A stretch of DNA of 64,000 nucleotides from assembly GCA_934444645.1 (NCBI GenBank), contig CAKSCV010000012.1, positions 1 through 64,000 of the forward strand, in the 5' to 3' direction. Origin of the DNA: an uncultured Eubacteriales bacterium (GTDB lineage Bacteria; Bacillota; Clostridia; Oscillospirales; CAG-382). A program made the position numbers and the translations under genes. This document shows, piece by piece, positions 37,182 through 45,862 of this stretch (position 1 is the stretch's first letter; the number at the start of each line of letters is the position of its first letter). The notes beneath the pieces are model-generated. The model was given only the letters and a program-made list of their open reading frames with translations, did not search any database and was not told where the DNA came from.

Positions 37182-38413
37182 TATTTTTCCATCGTTTGAG
37201 AAGAAACCATTGAAGGCGTGTCACTTTGCTTGTCGTCAAAAGCACGCTTTTCAAAATTCAAAATAAATTCGATGACAAACACGCAGCTCCAGCTGAAATG
37301 GTTGCAATATTGACCTTTTTCGGCTTTGGCATCATAGTTCTCGTAAATATGTTCTTTGTCCTTGGCGCACATGGAAAGAATGGAGGCTTTTATTTCGTCT
37401 GCAACCGCAAAGCCGTAGTTTTTAAGGCCTTTTGCTGCAAAATAAGCAACATTTAACCACGTCGGACCGCGCCAATAATCGAGCGAATATTCCGGGTTAT
37501 CAAACGATACGGTCGGCATTTTGCCTTCAAAACGCGTTTCGGCGATCTCCGCCATGGCTTTTGCCTGTTCTTCGGAGGCGATACCGATATACAGCGGCAT
37601 GAAAGAAGCCGGTGAAAGCACGTCGGAAATTTCGTGCGTTAAGCTGTTTGCATCAGAATACCAGCCGTTTTTGCCGTCCCAAAGGTGCTCGTTGATAAGC
37701 GTGCTCATGCGCTCCGCCTTTTCCGACCACATCCTCGCTTCCTCCGGCAAGTTCAGTTCGTTTGCCATATAGCAAAGCGACCGGTAGTTCATGACCATAA
37801 AGCAGTTGAGGTCGATGGCCCACATATCGATAATGTTTTTGTCCCAACGCACCGCGTTGTCCCAGCCGGATTCATAACGGACATGAAGCTCATAATCCTT
37901 GCTGCCCTTGTCCTCGGAATCAAAGTGTAAAAGGCCGTCTCTCATGCGGTTTTCGACCCAATAGGCTTCGTTTTTGACGAGCATGGGATAGACTTTTTGC
38001 AAAAAATCAAGGGTTTTATCCCGTTTATAGACAATTTCGCATGCCCAACCGAGCACCGGCGGCTTGGAGAATTGATCGACAAGCGTTCCGTTTTCAAACA
38101 TAACATCCGGAAACAGACCGTTTTCTTTCTGAAACTGCATAAAGCCGAGAAGAGCTTCTCTGGCCAGTGCGGTGTCCCAGCGTGAAACGCCGACTGCGTG
38201 GAATGCGCTGTCCCAGTTCCATATGCCGGTAAAAGCACCGGCAAAGCCGGGAAGACTGCGCGCCGGGCTGATACAGCGGTAGGGACTCCACGGATGCCCG
38301 TCGGCTTCGTAGACGTTGTTCATCAATATGGTATAGGCAAGGTTCAATAAACGATTTTCGACCTCGCCGGTTTGCTTTTCGGCATTCAGCCATTCTTGTT
38401 TGGATAAGTACAT
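37181..38413 (-). CDS. GH63/MGH1-like glycoside hydrolase
   Basis: A 410-residue cytoplasmic (no signal peptide) (alpha/alpha)6-barrel enzyme. Motifs of the GH63 / mannosylglycerate-hydrolase-like group: FTGIWNWDSAFHAVG, ESGWDNAVRWD (with a general-acid Asp), YWRGPTWLNVAYFAAKGL and CNHFSWSCVFVIEF. Members cleave alpha-linked glucosyl or mannosyl disaccharides and compatible solutes. The real substrate is unknown. It is divergent from an AraC-type regulator across a 134-nt gap with a shared operator. ATG 38413 has AAGGAG upstream. Confidence 0.8.
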   Translation of the reverse strand: MYLSKQEWLNAEKQTGEVENRLLNLAYTILMNNVYEADGHPWSPYRCISPARSLPGFAGAFTGIWNWDSAFHAVGVSRWDTALAREALLGFMQFQKENGLFPDVMFENGTLVDQFSKPPVLGWACEIVYKRDKTLDFLQKVYPMLVKNEAYWVENRMRDGLLHFDSEDKGSKDYELHVRYESGWDNAVRWDKNIIDMWAIDLNCFMVMNYRSLCYMANELNLPEEARMWSEKAERMSTLINEHLWDGKNGWYSDANSLTHEISDVLSPASFMPLYIGIASEEQAKAMAEIAETRFEGKMPTVSFDNPEYSLDYWRGPTWLNVAYFAAKGLKNYGFAVADEIKASILSMCAKDKEHIYENYDAKAEKGQYCNHFSWSCVFVIEFILNFEKRAFDDKQSDTPSMVSSQTMEK

Positions 38414-38446
38414 AAAGATCTCCTTCTCGATATTTTTCCTTTTAAT

Positions 38447-38452
38447 ATTATA
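38447..38452 (-). promoter_or_regulatory. -10 element of the glycosidase promoter
   Basis: TATAAT on the minus strand with no recognisable -35 at the right distance. The direct repeats at 38475-38506 would sit at about -35 to -66, the usual place for an AraC-type activator. Confidence 0.6.
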
Positions 38453-38466
38453 TCAAAAAACAAGGC

Positions 38467-38495
38467 TTGACGCCATACACAAATTGCGCTATAAT
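38467..38495 (+). promoter_or_regulatory. Sigma-A promoter of the araC-type gene
   Basis: TTGACG (38467-38472), 17-nt spacer, TATAAT (38490-38495). The direct repeats overlap its spacer and -10 box, so a protein bound there should repress it. Confidence 0.8.
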
Positions 38496-38506
38496 ATACA
38501 CAAATT
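38475..38506. promoter_or_regulatory. Direct-repeat operator, copy 1
   Basis: ATACACAAATT at 38475-38485 and again at 38496-38506, exactly 21 nt apart. Both the spacing and position between divergent genes fit an AraC-family binding site. A near-identical copy lies at 37150-37181. Confidence 0.7.
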
Positions 38507-38547
38507 TATGATTTTGATATTTTATTGACAAAGGAAGTGCGGAAAAT

Positions 38548-39390
38548 ATGTTGAGCAAACGAGAGAACACGGAAAGCTGGCCGAAGTTTTATCGGATTCC
38601 TACCGTAGTTATGGAAAACCGTATTTTTGTCGTAGAAACCGGTTATAACAAGGTACCTCCGGGAACGATGCAGTCTATGACAAGAGACCTGTATATCATC
38701 CACTATGTTCTTTCCGGCAAAGGATTATTTATGCATGAACCGTTCGGTGCAGGCGACGGCTATATCGTCGTGCCGAACGAAAAAGAAGTTATCGTTGCCG
38801 ACAAAGAAGATCCGTATGAGAGTTATTGGATCATGTTCCGCGGCGCGGACGCACATTTGCTGTTAAAGGAATGCGGACTGCCGACGCATAACAGTGTGTT
38901 TCATTTTGAAAACAGCGCAGAATGCATTCGTATTATACAGAAAAACTTAGCGGATACATCGGAAAATCCGTTTGCGGAAAACGCAAAAATGTATGCCGCC
39001 TTTTATGAAATCTTAGCGTTACATATGGAAACCAACACACGGAATCTCACTTCTTCCAAATCGGACATAACGGAAAACGTCGCACGGTTTATCCGCGAAA
39101 ACTATACGCATACCGTCAAGATCAGCGAGCTTGCCGAGAAAAATTTTATTTCGCAAAGTCACTTGATTTCGCTTTTTCATGAACGTTACGGCGTGTCGCC
39201 GCAGGAATACCTGCTTTCGGCGCGTATCGACCGAGCCAAAGAGCTGTTAAAGAACAAGGATGAGAGCATAAAATCTGTGGCGCTGTCGGTCGGCATTGAA
39301 AATTCGCTTTATTTTTCGCGTCTGTTTAAAAAGAAGACCGGCGTTACACCAACTGAATTTGCCAAACGAGTACAGAACATCAATGCGTAA
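38548..39390 (+). CDS. AraC-family transcriptional regulator
   Basis: A 280-residue regulator. The N-terminal half is an AraC-type cupin sensor (YNKVPPGTMQSMTRDLYIIHYVLSGKG, in parts; YIVVPNEKE). The C-terminal double helix-turn-helix has ISELAEKNFISQSHLISLFHERYGVSPQEYLL and VALSVGIENSLYFSRLFKKKTGVTPTEF. It most likely senses a sugar and controls the divergent glycosidase. ATG 38548 has AAGGAAG upstream. Confidence 0.9.
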   Translation: MLSKRENTESWPKFYRIPTVVMENRIFVVETGYNKVPPGTMQSMTRDLYIIHYVLSGKGLFMHEPFGAGDGYIVVPNEKEVIVADKEDPYESYWIMFRGADAHLLLKECGLPTHNSVFHFENSAECIRIIQKNLADTSENPFAENAKMYAAFYEILALHMETNTRNLTSSKSDITENVARFIRENYTHTVKISELAEKNFISQSHLISLFHERYGVSPQEYLLSARIDRAKELLKNKDESIKSVALSVGIENSLYFSRLFKKKTGVTPTEFAKRVQNINA

Positions 39391-39680
39391 AGGCTGTTTG
39401 CTGACGCTTTTAAGGGCGATAAAGCGGCTCGGATTGAACCGTCCCAGAAGCAGCTTCAAAATCGAAGGTTGGGAGGTCAGCCTCGGAAACGAAATCGAAA
39501 AAAGTTGATAAAATCTTCAGATTGCCTCGGCAAGCTGTGCGTTTTAACGGGAATACGTACATATTATGTTTTTTCACTTGATAAAGCCGCACTTTATACC
39601 GTTCCACTGCTTTGCAGGAACAGTATACCAAGAAGCATGTGCCAAATAAGGCACCTGTCAGTATCTTGCAAACAAATGTA
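39391..39680. other. Intergenic stretch without a recognisable gene
   Basis: About 290 nt between the AraC-type gene and the promoter of the WYL gene. Short open frames exist but none has a ribosome binding site or recognisable motif. Confidence 0.6.
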
Positions 39681-39709
39681 TGGACTTTTGCGGAAAACTA
39701 TGGTACAAT
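39681..39709 (+). promoter_or_regulatory. Promoter of the WYL regulator
   Basis: TGGACT (39681-39686), 17-nt spacer, TACAAT (39704-39709); transcription would begin near 39716, 26 nt before the start codon. Confidence 0.7.
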
Positions 39710-39741
39710 AGATGTATCATCAAGAATCGGAGGAAAACGCC

Positions 39742-40725
39742 ATGGACAGCCTTGAACCGAAAAAGTTAGCTCTTTTGCGGATTTTGCAGATCCTTCACCA
39801 ATACAGCGACAGCGATCACCCGTTAAAGCAGGAAACCATTGCCCGTTATCTGGATGTCGATTACGGAATCACGCTGGAACGCAAAGCCATCAGCCGCAAC
39901 TTGAAATTGTTGAATGACACGGAATTTGAAATCTGCTTTGGCAAAGACGGCTGTTATCTGTTGCACCGGACGTTTGAAAACGCAGAACTGCGTATGCTGA
40001 TAGACAGCGTTCTGTGCAGCAAATCCATTCCGGCAGGCTATTCCAAGGATCTGATTGACCGCCTTTGCACCCTTTCCAATCAATATTTCAAGGCTAACGT
40101 CAAACACATCTATACCGTTGACCAATGGAACAAAACGGATAACCGCGCGTTGTTCCTAAACATCGACCTCATCAACGAAGCCATTGAAAATCACCGCCAA
40201 CTTCGCTATACATACAATAAATACGGCATCGATAAAAAGCTTCACCGGTCCTCGACACAGTATGTCAGTCCGTATCAGATGATTTTACACAATCAGACTT
40301 ACTACCTCATGGCATACAGCAGTTTTTGGAAAAACATTGTTTTTCACCGCATTGACCGCATGACCGACATGGAGATCACCGACCGCCCCGCCACGCCCAT
40401 AAACGGCTTAAAAGGATATGAAAACGGAATCGACTACAAAGAGATTTCTTCCGCTTTGCCGTATATGTACACCGATAAGCCGGAACGGATCGAATTTATC
40501 TCGGACATGAGTATTACTGATCAAATTGTGGATTGGTTCGGTCATGACATCGTTATGACCAAGGACGCGGAAAACCCGAAAAAGGTTCGTGTGCGCGTCA
40601 AGGCCAGTCCCAAAGCCATGAAACACTGGGCCATGCAGTATATCGACCATGTGGAGATCACGTATCCCGAATCCCTGCGAAAAAGCATCCAAAAAAGCTT
40701 AAATGAGGCTATCAAGAAATACTGA
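39742..40725 (+). CDS. WYL-domain transcriptional regulator
   Basis: A 327-residue protein: N-terminal helix-turn-helix (LLRILQILHQYSDSDHPL, ARYLDVDYGITLERKAISRNLKLL) and a WYL ligand domain (LRYTYNKYGIDKK, SPYQMILHNQTYYLMAYS, FHRIDRMTDMEIT), followed by the WCX region. WYL regulators sense nucleotides or nucleic acid and often control stress or defence genes. Here it stands alone, between its own promoter and terminator. ATG 39742 has CGGAGG upstream. Confidence 0.9.
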   Translation: MDSLEPKKLALLRILQILHQYSDSDHPLKQETIARYLDVDYGITLERKAISRNLKLLNDTEFEICFGKDGCYLLHRTFENAELRMLIDSVLCSKSIPAGYSKDLIDRLCTLSNQYFKANVKHIYTVDQWNKTDNRALFLNIDLINEAIENHRQLRYTYNKYGIDKKLHRSSTQYVSPYQMILHNQTYYLMAYSSFWKNIVFHRIDRMTDMEITDRPATPINGLKGYENGIDYKEISSALPYMYTDKPERIEFISDMSITDQIVDWFGHDIVMTKDAENPKKVRVRVKASPKAMKHWAMQYIDHVEITYPESLRKSIQKSLNEAIKKY

Positions 40726-40730
40726 ATAAC

Positions 40731-40776
40731 AAAAGCAGCAGAATCGCCGGTTTTTTTGCGATTCTGCTGCTTTTTA
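40731..40776 (+). terminator. Rho-independent terminator after the WYL gene
   Basis: A 16-bp stem (AAAGCAGCAGAATCGC from 40732 with its complement ending near 40773) followed by TTTTT on the plus strand. Confidence 0.9.
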
Positions 40777-40940
40777 TAGTATATCGTTAATCCGTATCCA
40801 AATAACACCGACAGTGCTTGCTGTAATCAAAACGGAGCACCGGTTTATCGCACTTTTTCGGTTTCTTCGCCGCATACCGGACAGCGGACAATGCGGTATG
40901 AACCGGTCGCATAGTCAGTAAAGCGGACATGAGGTTTCCT

Positions 40941-41636
40941 TTATATTTGTTTCAACAAGTTTGTAACGGAGTCCGGAATCCATCCGAAAACTTCTTTACA
41001 CTTTTCACGATACACTTGCTTGGTATACTGTTTATTACTGCTTTCAATAAAACCTTTTATGTATTGCTCTGCATTTTGAGATAAGCTCTTTCGTGCAAAA
41101 CCAAAATCATATTTGCTAATTGCATCTAATGAAAAAATCGCGAGTTTTGCATGTGTATAACATGGTTTAACCAAATTGATACGTTCCGAAAATTCAACAA
41201 CAGGCAGAGTTTCAACATTCTTTTTTCGAAGAATGTCCGTTTCGTTTTCGTATTTGTCTTTCATTTCTTTGGTTAAGCCGTTGCTGAAATCCTTTTGTTT
41301 ATTAAAGCTCCCATTCAAAAGATATGCTTTAATTAAAAAAGAGAGATAGTATTCATTGTCGTTCGAAAGACAAATGTCAAATCCACCGCGCCCTGTTTCG
41401 TGAAAATATAGCTGACCAAAGCGATTCTTTTGCTTTTCACTTAAATGCGTATTACAATCAGGAAATTTTTCTTTACTGTAATAGTAGGCTTCCACCCAAA
41501 GCGGCTCAATTACCGTACCACGCACTTCGATTTTATAATTTTGGATTAACGCACTTCCGATTTTTTGTAAAGCTCCAACCGCTTGATTTTCGTCACTCGT
41601 TTTAAGACCACTTAACAGTTGTTCCAACTCTTCCAT
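40941..41636 (-). CDS. Unknown protein, remote resemblance to 3-methyladenine glycosylase fold
   Basis: A 231-residue cytoplasmic protein of lower GC than its surroundings. The segment WVEAYYYSKE...THLS...FGQLYFHETGRGGFDICLS...YYLSFLIKAYLLNG (residues about 48-112) recalls the AAG/MPG glycosylase pattern (ETEAY with a catalytic Glu, then G-x-x-Y-x-H-x-x-G). The rest is helical and charged. This is a by-eye resemblance only; the DNA-repair role is a guess. AGGA precedes the ATG at 41636. Confidence 0.5.
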   Translation of the reverse strand: MEELEQLLSGLKTSDENQAVGALQKIGSALIQNYKIEVRGTVIEPLWVEAYYYSKEKFPDCNTHLSEKQKNRFGQLYFHETGRGGFDICLSNDNEYYLSFLIKAYLLNGSFNKQKDFSNGLTKEMKDKYENETDILRKKNVETLPVVEFSERINLVKPCYTHAKLAIFSLDAISKYDFGFARKSLSQNAEQYIKGFIESSNKQYTKQVYREKCKEVFGWIPDSVTNLLKQI

Positions 41637-41735
41637 TTCAAAAATCCTCCAAAATTCGATTTAGCAATCTTTCCAAAGGCCTTGCCGACTTTATTATAAC
41701 ACAACAGACATAAAATGTCAATGTTCTGATAATTT

Positions 41736-42116
41736 TTAATCCCATACCCAAAGCACGACCACCGGCCCAGCACCGGTGACTTCCTTTCCGGCTGCCGTAA
41801 ACCGATACCTTTGGTATGGCTCCACAGCCGTTTTGGCAACGCCCTCTCGCTCGGATAATTCCTTTACCAACTCAGCTGTGGAAAATTCTGTTAACTCCGG
41901 TTTCATAATAACCTCCTGCTTTCGGTACCGATCCATTTCACGCCGCATATTCTCGCGTCCAAGCGGATTTATGGTGTGAAGCCTTATCGGATAATAGCTC
42001 TCGCATTCGGCAAACCAATCGATCAGCTTGATTCCGTCGCCGCCGTCTGCCGCAAAGTCTCTCAAGTCACGGTCTCTGTCGATGACATCCATCGGTACGT
42101 TTTTTTTCGCATTCAA
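41736..42116 (-). CDS. cREC_REC-like fragment fused in frame to a BC1881-like protein
   Basis: One open frame holds two parts. Residues 1-70 (VIDRDRDLRDF, GGDGIKLIDWFAE, IRLHTINPLGRENMRREMDRY) resemble the C-terminal part of cyclic-phosphate-processing receiver-like domains (cREC_REC). The last 56 residues (FSTAELVKELSEREGV ... GPVVVLWVWD) resemble the phage-associated BC1881 family and have their own ATG at 41906 with a perfect AGGAGG. So the BC1881-like protein (41736-41906) is probably made alone. The upstream part lacks its N-terminal strands and starts at a TTG without a ribosome binding site; 42117-42237 holds more out-of-frame coding-like sequence, so it looks decayed. Confidence 0.55.
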   Translation of the reverse strand: MNAKKNVPMDVIDRDRDLRDFAADGGDGIKLIDWFAECESYYPIRLHTINPLGRENMRREMDRYRKQEVIMKPELTEFSTAELVKELSEREGVAKTAVEPYQRYRFTAAGKEVTGAGPVVVLWVWD

Positions 42117-42237
42117 GAACGGTTTGCTTGACTTCCTTCACCAGGTTTTGCGTTCTTCTCGGCTGACCGCAATATGGTTTCCTATGTACCAATCCTGAAT
42201 CCTAAAGCTGCTTTTTTTCATATAAGCCACTTTTCGA

Positions 42238-43095
42238 TTACACAACTGCTCTGTCGGTATCCCAGCTGACGCAGTGCAAGCCGCCGCCGGCTTTGGCGAT
42301 TTCGGGAATGAGTACCAGCACAATCTTTTTGTTCTCAAAAATCTTTTCAGCTGCTTTGACGGCCTGTTCATCTTTCGGAATACCGAAAACCGGCAGAAAA
42401 ATCCGATTCGCTGCTTCAAGAAAATTCAAGTAACAACCGACTGCACTGATCCCTTTTGCCGGTTCATACGGAAAATCCATGACGCGCAAGCCGTGATTTT
42501 CCAATACAGTCCGCAGTTTTCGGTCAAACCCGGTCTTGCTCTGCGGTTCGTTGCAGATAACCGTGTCTTGCCCCGCAAAACGCACCATGCCGTCCGCGTG
42601 ACCGGTCATATCGCTTTTTAGAGACGGAATCAGAATCAAATGGTCTGACCGAAGCGCTCTTTTTAATTGTCTCACCAAATCATAACGGGATATTTGCGGA
42701 TTTTCGGAAAAAACGCGGTCGCTGACGATACAGGTATCGGTAACCGAATCGTATACAACATTGCCGCCGTCCAAACGAATGTCAACCCACTCATCACTTT
42801 CGCAAATCGGGTCTCGTGAGCGGAGCGGCGTAAAGGTCAGTTTATCGGTTCTTAAATCCGTCCGTAAATCCGGGCGGTCTTTCAAATAAGACGGGTCATA
42901 TAGAAACGTGCATAATCGCGAATTTCTTGTTCGTACCGGCATAAAATCTCTGACCCAAACATCTTTTGTGCCGGAAATAAAGCCGTAATCCACATGATTT
43001 TGTTCGAGTGCCTTGAAAATGTTTTGGGCATCCTCGGGATAAAGCTCGGGCAAAAGAGAAGAAAAACAGAGCATACGCGTATGGTTTTCTTTCAA
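42238..43095 (-). CDS. Agmatine deiminase / peptidylarginine deiminase family protein
   Basis: A guanidino-group-modifying enzyme, about 285 residues. Catalytic features are all present: WVRDFMPV (near 47), LDGGNVV, GHADGMVRF (His and Asp) and the C-terminal nucleophile in GGGLHCVSWD. At this size it is shorter than agmatine deiminase AguA (about 365), so the substrate is uncertain. The TTG at 43095, 8 nt after AAGGAG, is preferred over a GTG at 43104 that overlaps that site. Confidence 0.8.
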   Translation of the reverse strand: MKENHTRMLCFSSLLPELYPEDAQNIFKALEQNHVDYGFISGTKDVWVRDFMPVRTRNSRLCTFLYDPSYLKDRPDLRTDLRTDKLTFTPLRSRDPICESDEWVDIRLDGGNVVYDSVTDTCIVSDRVFSENPQISRYDLVRQLKRALRSDHLILIPSLKSDMTGHADGMVRFAGQDTVICNEPQSKTGFDRKLRTVLENHGLRVMDFPYEPAKGISAVGCYLNFLEAANRIFLPVFGIPKDEQAVKAAEKIFENKKIVLVLIPEIAKAGGGLHCVSWDTDRAVV

Positions 43096-43160
43096 CGGAT
43101 TCACTCCTTTTCAGCCAAAAATCGGTTTTTCCTTGTTCAAAATCACATTTTAACGCGCTT

Positions 43161-43325
43161 TCATCCGTGATAAAAATCGGTCGCCAAAATGTTGCTTCTC
43201 GGGATGTTAAACATAGCCATGACGATCTCGCCGGCCGTGTATAAATCGGTCGATTCAACGACAATTTTGTGCAAACTGCCGCTGCATCCGGGAAGCGGAA
43301 AATACATTACTTCAAATTTTTGCAT
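43161..43325 (-). CDS. 54-residue protein of unknown function
   Basis: Starts MQKFEVMYFPLPGCSGSLHK and ends ILATDFYHG. AGGAGG lies upstream of ATG 43325. It sits between the deiminase-like gene and the VWA gene, all on the minus strand. No recognised motif. Confidence 0.6.
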   Translation of the reverse strand: MQKFEVMYFPLPGCSGSLHKIVVESTDLYTAGEIVMAMFNIPRSNILATDFYHG

Positions 43326-43397
43326 AAGGTTGTTCCTCCTACGTTTTTTTGTGTTATCAGTATAGCAGGCTTCATGTACCGTTTTCGTCACATACAT

Positions 43398-44759
43398 CTA
43401 TACGTCGGAAAGTATTCTTGCCGTTATTCCCCAAGGCGGCGTAATTTCTTCGTTGTTGATAAGCCAGAAAACAGGAAGTCCCCTGGCTTTGCTTTCCGGC
43501 GGAAAAGGGGCATACCCATCGGTAAGAATAATGACGCACGACGGCATTTCCGGACTCATTTTTTTATAAATATAGTCGAATATGACAGCAAAATCCGTTC
43601 CTCCGCCGCCAATCGGCCGAATCCCTTTGAATTCTTCAAAATTTTCAAACGGCTTCGGCGGCACAACTTCGGCATCGAAAAAGCCTAAAAACCCTTTCAG
43701 ACGGCCGTTAAACTGCTCAATTGCGCCGTTTATCTCGTCAAATGCTTCGGACACTTCCGTATCCGACATCGAACCGGAGGTATCCACCATAAACAGGATA
43801 TTTCTCACCGTTTCTTCTTTTTCGTTGAAATCCGGCAAGAAAAACGGACTGTCGTCAAAGCGTCTGTCGGGCGGCATAAACGAATAATCGGTTATTTCTT
43901 CACAGATAAAATGATGCAACAGCGTCCGCCAGTCGGTCTGCGGCCTCTTTAACTGTTTCCACAACCGTTCGGCAAACTGCGGCAATGTTCCCCGGCTGTG
44001 ATTCCCGTTTCGAACGGTTATCGCCTGACACGCATCGATCACGTGTTTTTGCCATAAATCGTCAAGATACTTGCTGTCCTCCCTCGTGTCCCAACGGGAA
44101 TGGTCGTCAAAGCTGTCCCGAAAAAATCCAAACGAGGCCGGAGTCCGGCTTTCTCCTCTTTTTCCGGGGAAAGAGCTGTTTGGGGACAAAGAGCCGTCTG
44201 GCTTATTCCCGTTTTTTGCTTTTCCGGATTTTTCATTTACCGATTTCGATTCTTTGCCGGCATGGTTTCCCACGGACAGAGGTTCTCTCCCTTTGGGAAA
44301 AGAGGATGCTTGCAGCATGGCATAGACTTGTTCTGCCGTATAGCAAGCTCCCTCTTTCCCATCCGGCGCGGTATGCGCGGCAACGCCGTAACGCCGTGTG
44401 GTAATCGCTGACAGATTGCCGTTTTCAGAATAAAGAATGTTGGAGTTGACCACGATATCGCACGCACGGTCGAAAACGTTTTTGTCTTTGCCGCGCGCTC
44501 GGAAACAATGCCGCAAAGCAACGTGTAGTATTTCGTGACAAAGCACAAAATCAAGCTCGGAATCCTTTAACGTATCCAAAAAGGCCGGCGAAAAGCAGAT
44601 CCGTTTGCCGTCGGTCGCCACGGTTTCACAGGTTTCGTCAAGGGAAAACAGCATGTGCATAAGAAGCAATCCGTAAAAGCCGTTGCGGACAAGAATCCGT
44701 ATGCGTGCATAACCCAAACGCTTTGCATATTCGTTTATTTGGTGACTAGACACTTCCAT
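43398..44759 (-). CDS. VWA-like domain protein with HExxH motif (DUF2201 type)
   Basis: A 453-residue protein. The N-terminal half is a putative metallopeptidase-like domain (FVLCHEILHVALRH, CDIVVNSNIL). A low-complexity linker of about 70 residues follows. The C-terminal half is a von Willebrand A-like domain with a MIDAS motif (MVDTSGSMSDTEV) and GGGGTDF, ILTDGYAPFP. Family members sit next to MoxR-type ATPases, as here: the start overlaps the end of the ATPase gene by 14 nt. The pair probably works as a chaperone-like module. Confidence 0.88.
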   Translation of the reverse strand: MEVSSHQINEYAKRLGYARIRILVRNGFYGLLLMHMLFSLDETCETVATDGKRICFSPAFLDTLKDSELDFVLCHEILHVALRHCFRARGKDKNVFDRACDIVVNSNILYSENGNLSAITTRRYGVAAHTAPDGKEGACYTAEQVYAMLQASSFPKGREPLSVGNHAGKESKSVNEKSGKAKNGNKPDGSLSPNSSFPGKRGESRTPASFGFFRDSFDDHSRWDTREDSKYLDDLWQKHVIDACQAITVRNGNHSRGTLPQFAERLWKQLKRPQTDWRTLLHHFICEEITDYSFMPPDRRFDDSPFFLPDFNEKEETVRNILFMVDTSGSMSDTEVSEAFDEINGAIEQFNGRLKGFLGFFDAEVVPPKPFENFEEFKGIRPIGGGGTDFAVIFDYIYKKMSPEMPSCVIILTDGYAPFPPESKARGLPVFWLINNEEITPPWGITARILSDV

Positions 44760-45861
44760 TGAGCCATCTTCCCTTATCGTTCAGCCATTTGACAAATTCC
44801 GGAATATGAAACATTGTCTGTGTAAACTCCTTGCTGATATTTAAGTAGTTATTGAACAGCACCGATGAAAAGTCTGCCGGCATACGCAGAGCATACCGCA
44901 CGGAATTGGATAAACGTTCCATGCTATCCGAATGACTTGCGGCGTATGCGGTCATGCTTGACGTGAGCGCATACAGCGCGTCCGTTTCTTTCGGCAAAGC
45001 CGGCATTTTTCCATCGAAAATATCTTCTATGGACGGAAGCGTCGCATACACGCGGTCCCAGGTGCGGAATTCTGCCGCCGCGCCGGTTCCGATAAGCCCG
45101 GCGATTAACGGATATGCTTTTGGAAGGCTTTCTTCAACATAATTCAGAATATTGCTTACCATTTCCCAGGAACGCGGCGTCGGAAAAGCTGCATCGTCAT
45201 TCGACGGCTCAAACTGCATAAGCCTTTGCCTTTGAAACGATAAAAATCCAATCACTTTCTCATGAATGCCGTTTTGCAGCGCCCATTGGAGCCAGGACTC
45301 AAATTCCACCTCCATTTCGATATGAAGCAAGCGGTTAGCAAGCGCTTTGGGCATTTTTACGGCAACGGAACGGTCGGTCACACGGTTTCCGGCGGCAAAA
45401 ATGATGCAATTGTCCGGCAGTTTATGTTCCCCGACCGTGCGGTCGAGCGTTATTTGATAGGCTGCGGCCTGTACCGACTGGGGTGCTGCGGAAATTTCAT
45501 CTAAAAACAGAATGTTGATAACCTCTTCTGACGGATCCATTTGGAAAATTTGCGGTCTTAACCATATGGCGAGCGTCTTGTCGGCGTTCGCCGTCGGGAT
45601 ACCGCGCAAATCGATCGGGTTGAAGAGCAGCAGCCGGACATCCGTCACAACCACCCGTTTTCCGGTCGTTTGTCCGATCTCACGCGCAATCTGCCGCACA
45701 CCCTGCGATTTGCCGACACCCGGCGCTCCCCAGAGCATGACAGACGGCATCTTTTGAAGCGGCACTTTGTTTTGGATGAGTTTGCTATATGTTTTTGATA
45801 ACACCCGGACAGCTTCGCCGATGCTCATTGTTGGAATTCCCGCTGTATGGATATCTGCCAT
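44746..45861 (-). CDS. MoxR-type AAA+ ATPase
   Basis: A 371-residue AAA+ ATPase: Walker A LWGAPGVGKS (about 44-53), Walker B ILFLDEISAAPQ, sensor 1 CIIFAAGNRVTD and the lid with PRSWEMVSN. Its stop is close behind the helicase fragment and it overlaps the VWA gene. MoxR-VWA pairs remodel protein complexes or insert metal cofactors; the client here is unknown. Confidence 0.92.
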   Translation of the reverse strand: MADIHTAGIPTMSIGEAVRVLSKTYSKLIQNKVPLQKMPSVMLWGAPGVGKSQGVRQIAREIGQTTGKRVVVTDVRLLLFNPIDLRGIPTANADKTLAIWLRPQIFQMDPSEEVINILFLDEISAAPQSVQAAAYQITLDRTVGEHKLPDNCIIFAAGNRVTDRSVAVKMPKALANRLLHIEMEVEFESWLQWALQNGIHEKVIGFLSFQRQRLMQFEPSNDDAAFPTPRSWEMVSNILNYVEESLPKAYPLIAGLIGTGAAAEFRTWDRVYATLPSIEDIFDGKMPALPKETDALYALTSSMTAYAASHSDSMERLSNSVRYALRMPADFSSVLFNNYLNISKEFTQTMFHIPEFVKWLNDKGRWLNGSV

Positions 45862-45862
45862 T

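Noticed and set aside
40780..40935. Small zinc-ribbon protein on the minus strand
   Set aside because: A frame reads CPVCGEETEK but has no start codon or binding site, and is under 40 codons. At most a remnant.
42117..42237. Separate small gene before the cREC_REC-like fragment
   Set aside because: The 27-codon frame stops early, and coding-like sequence continues in another frame. Better seen as decay.
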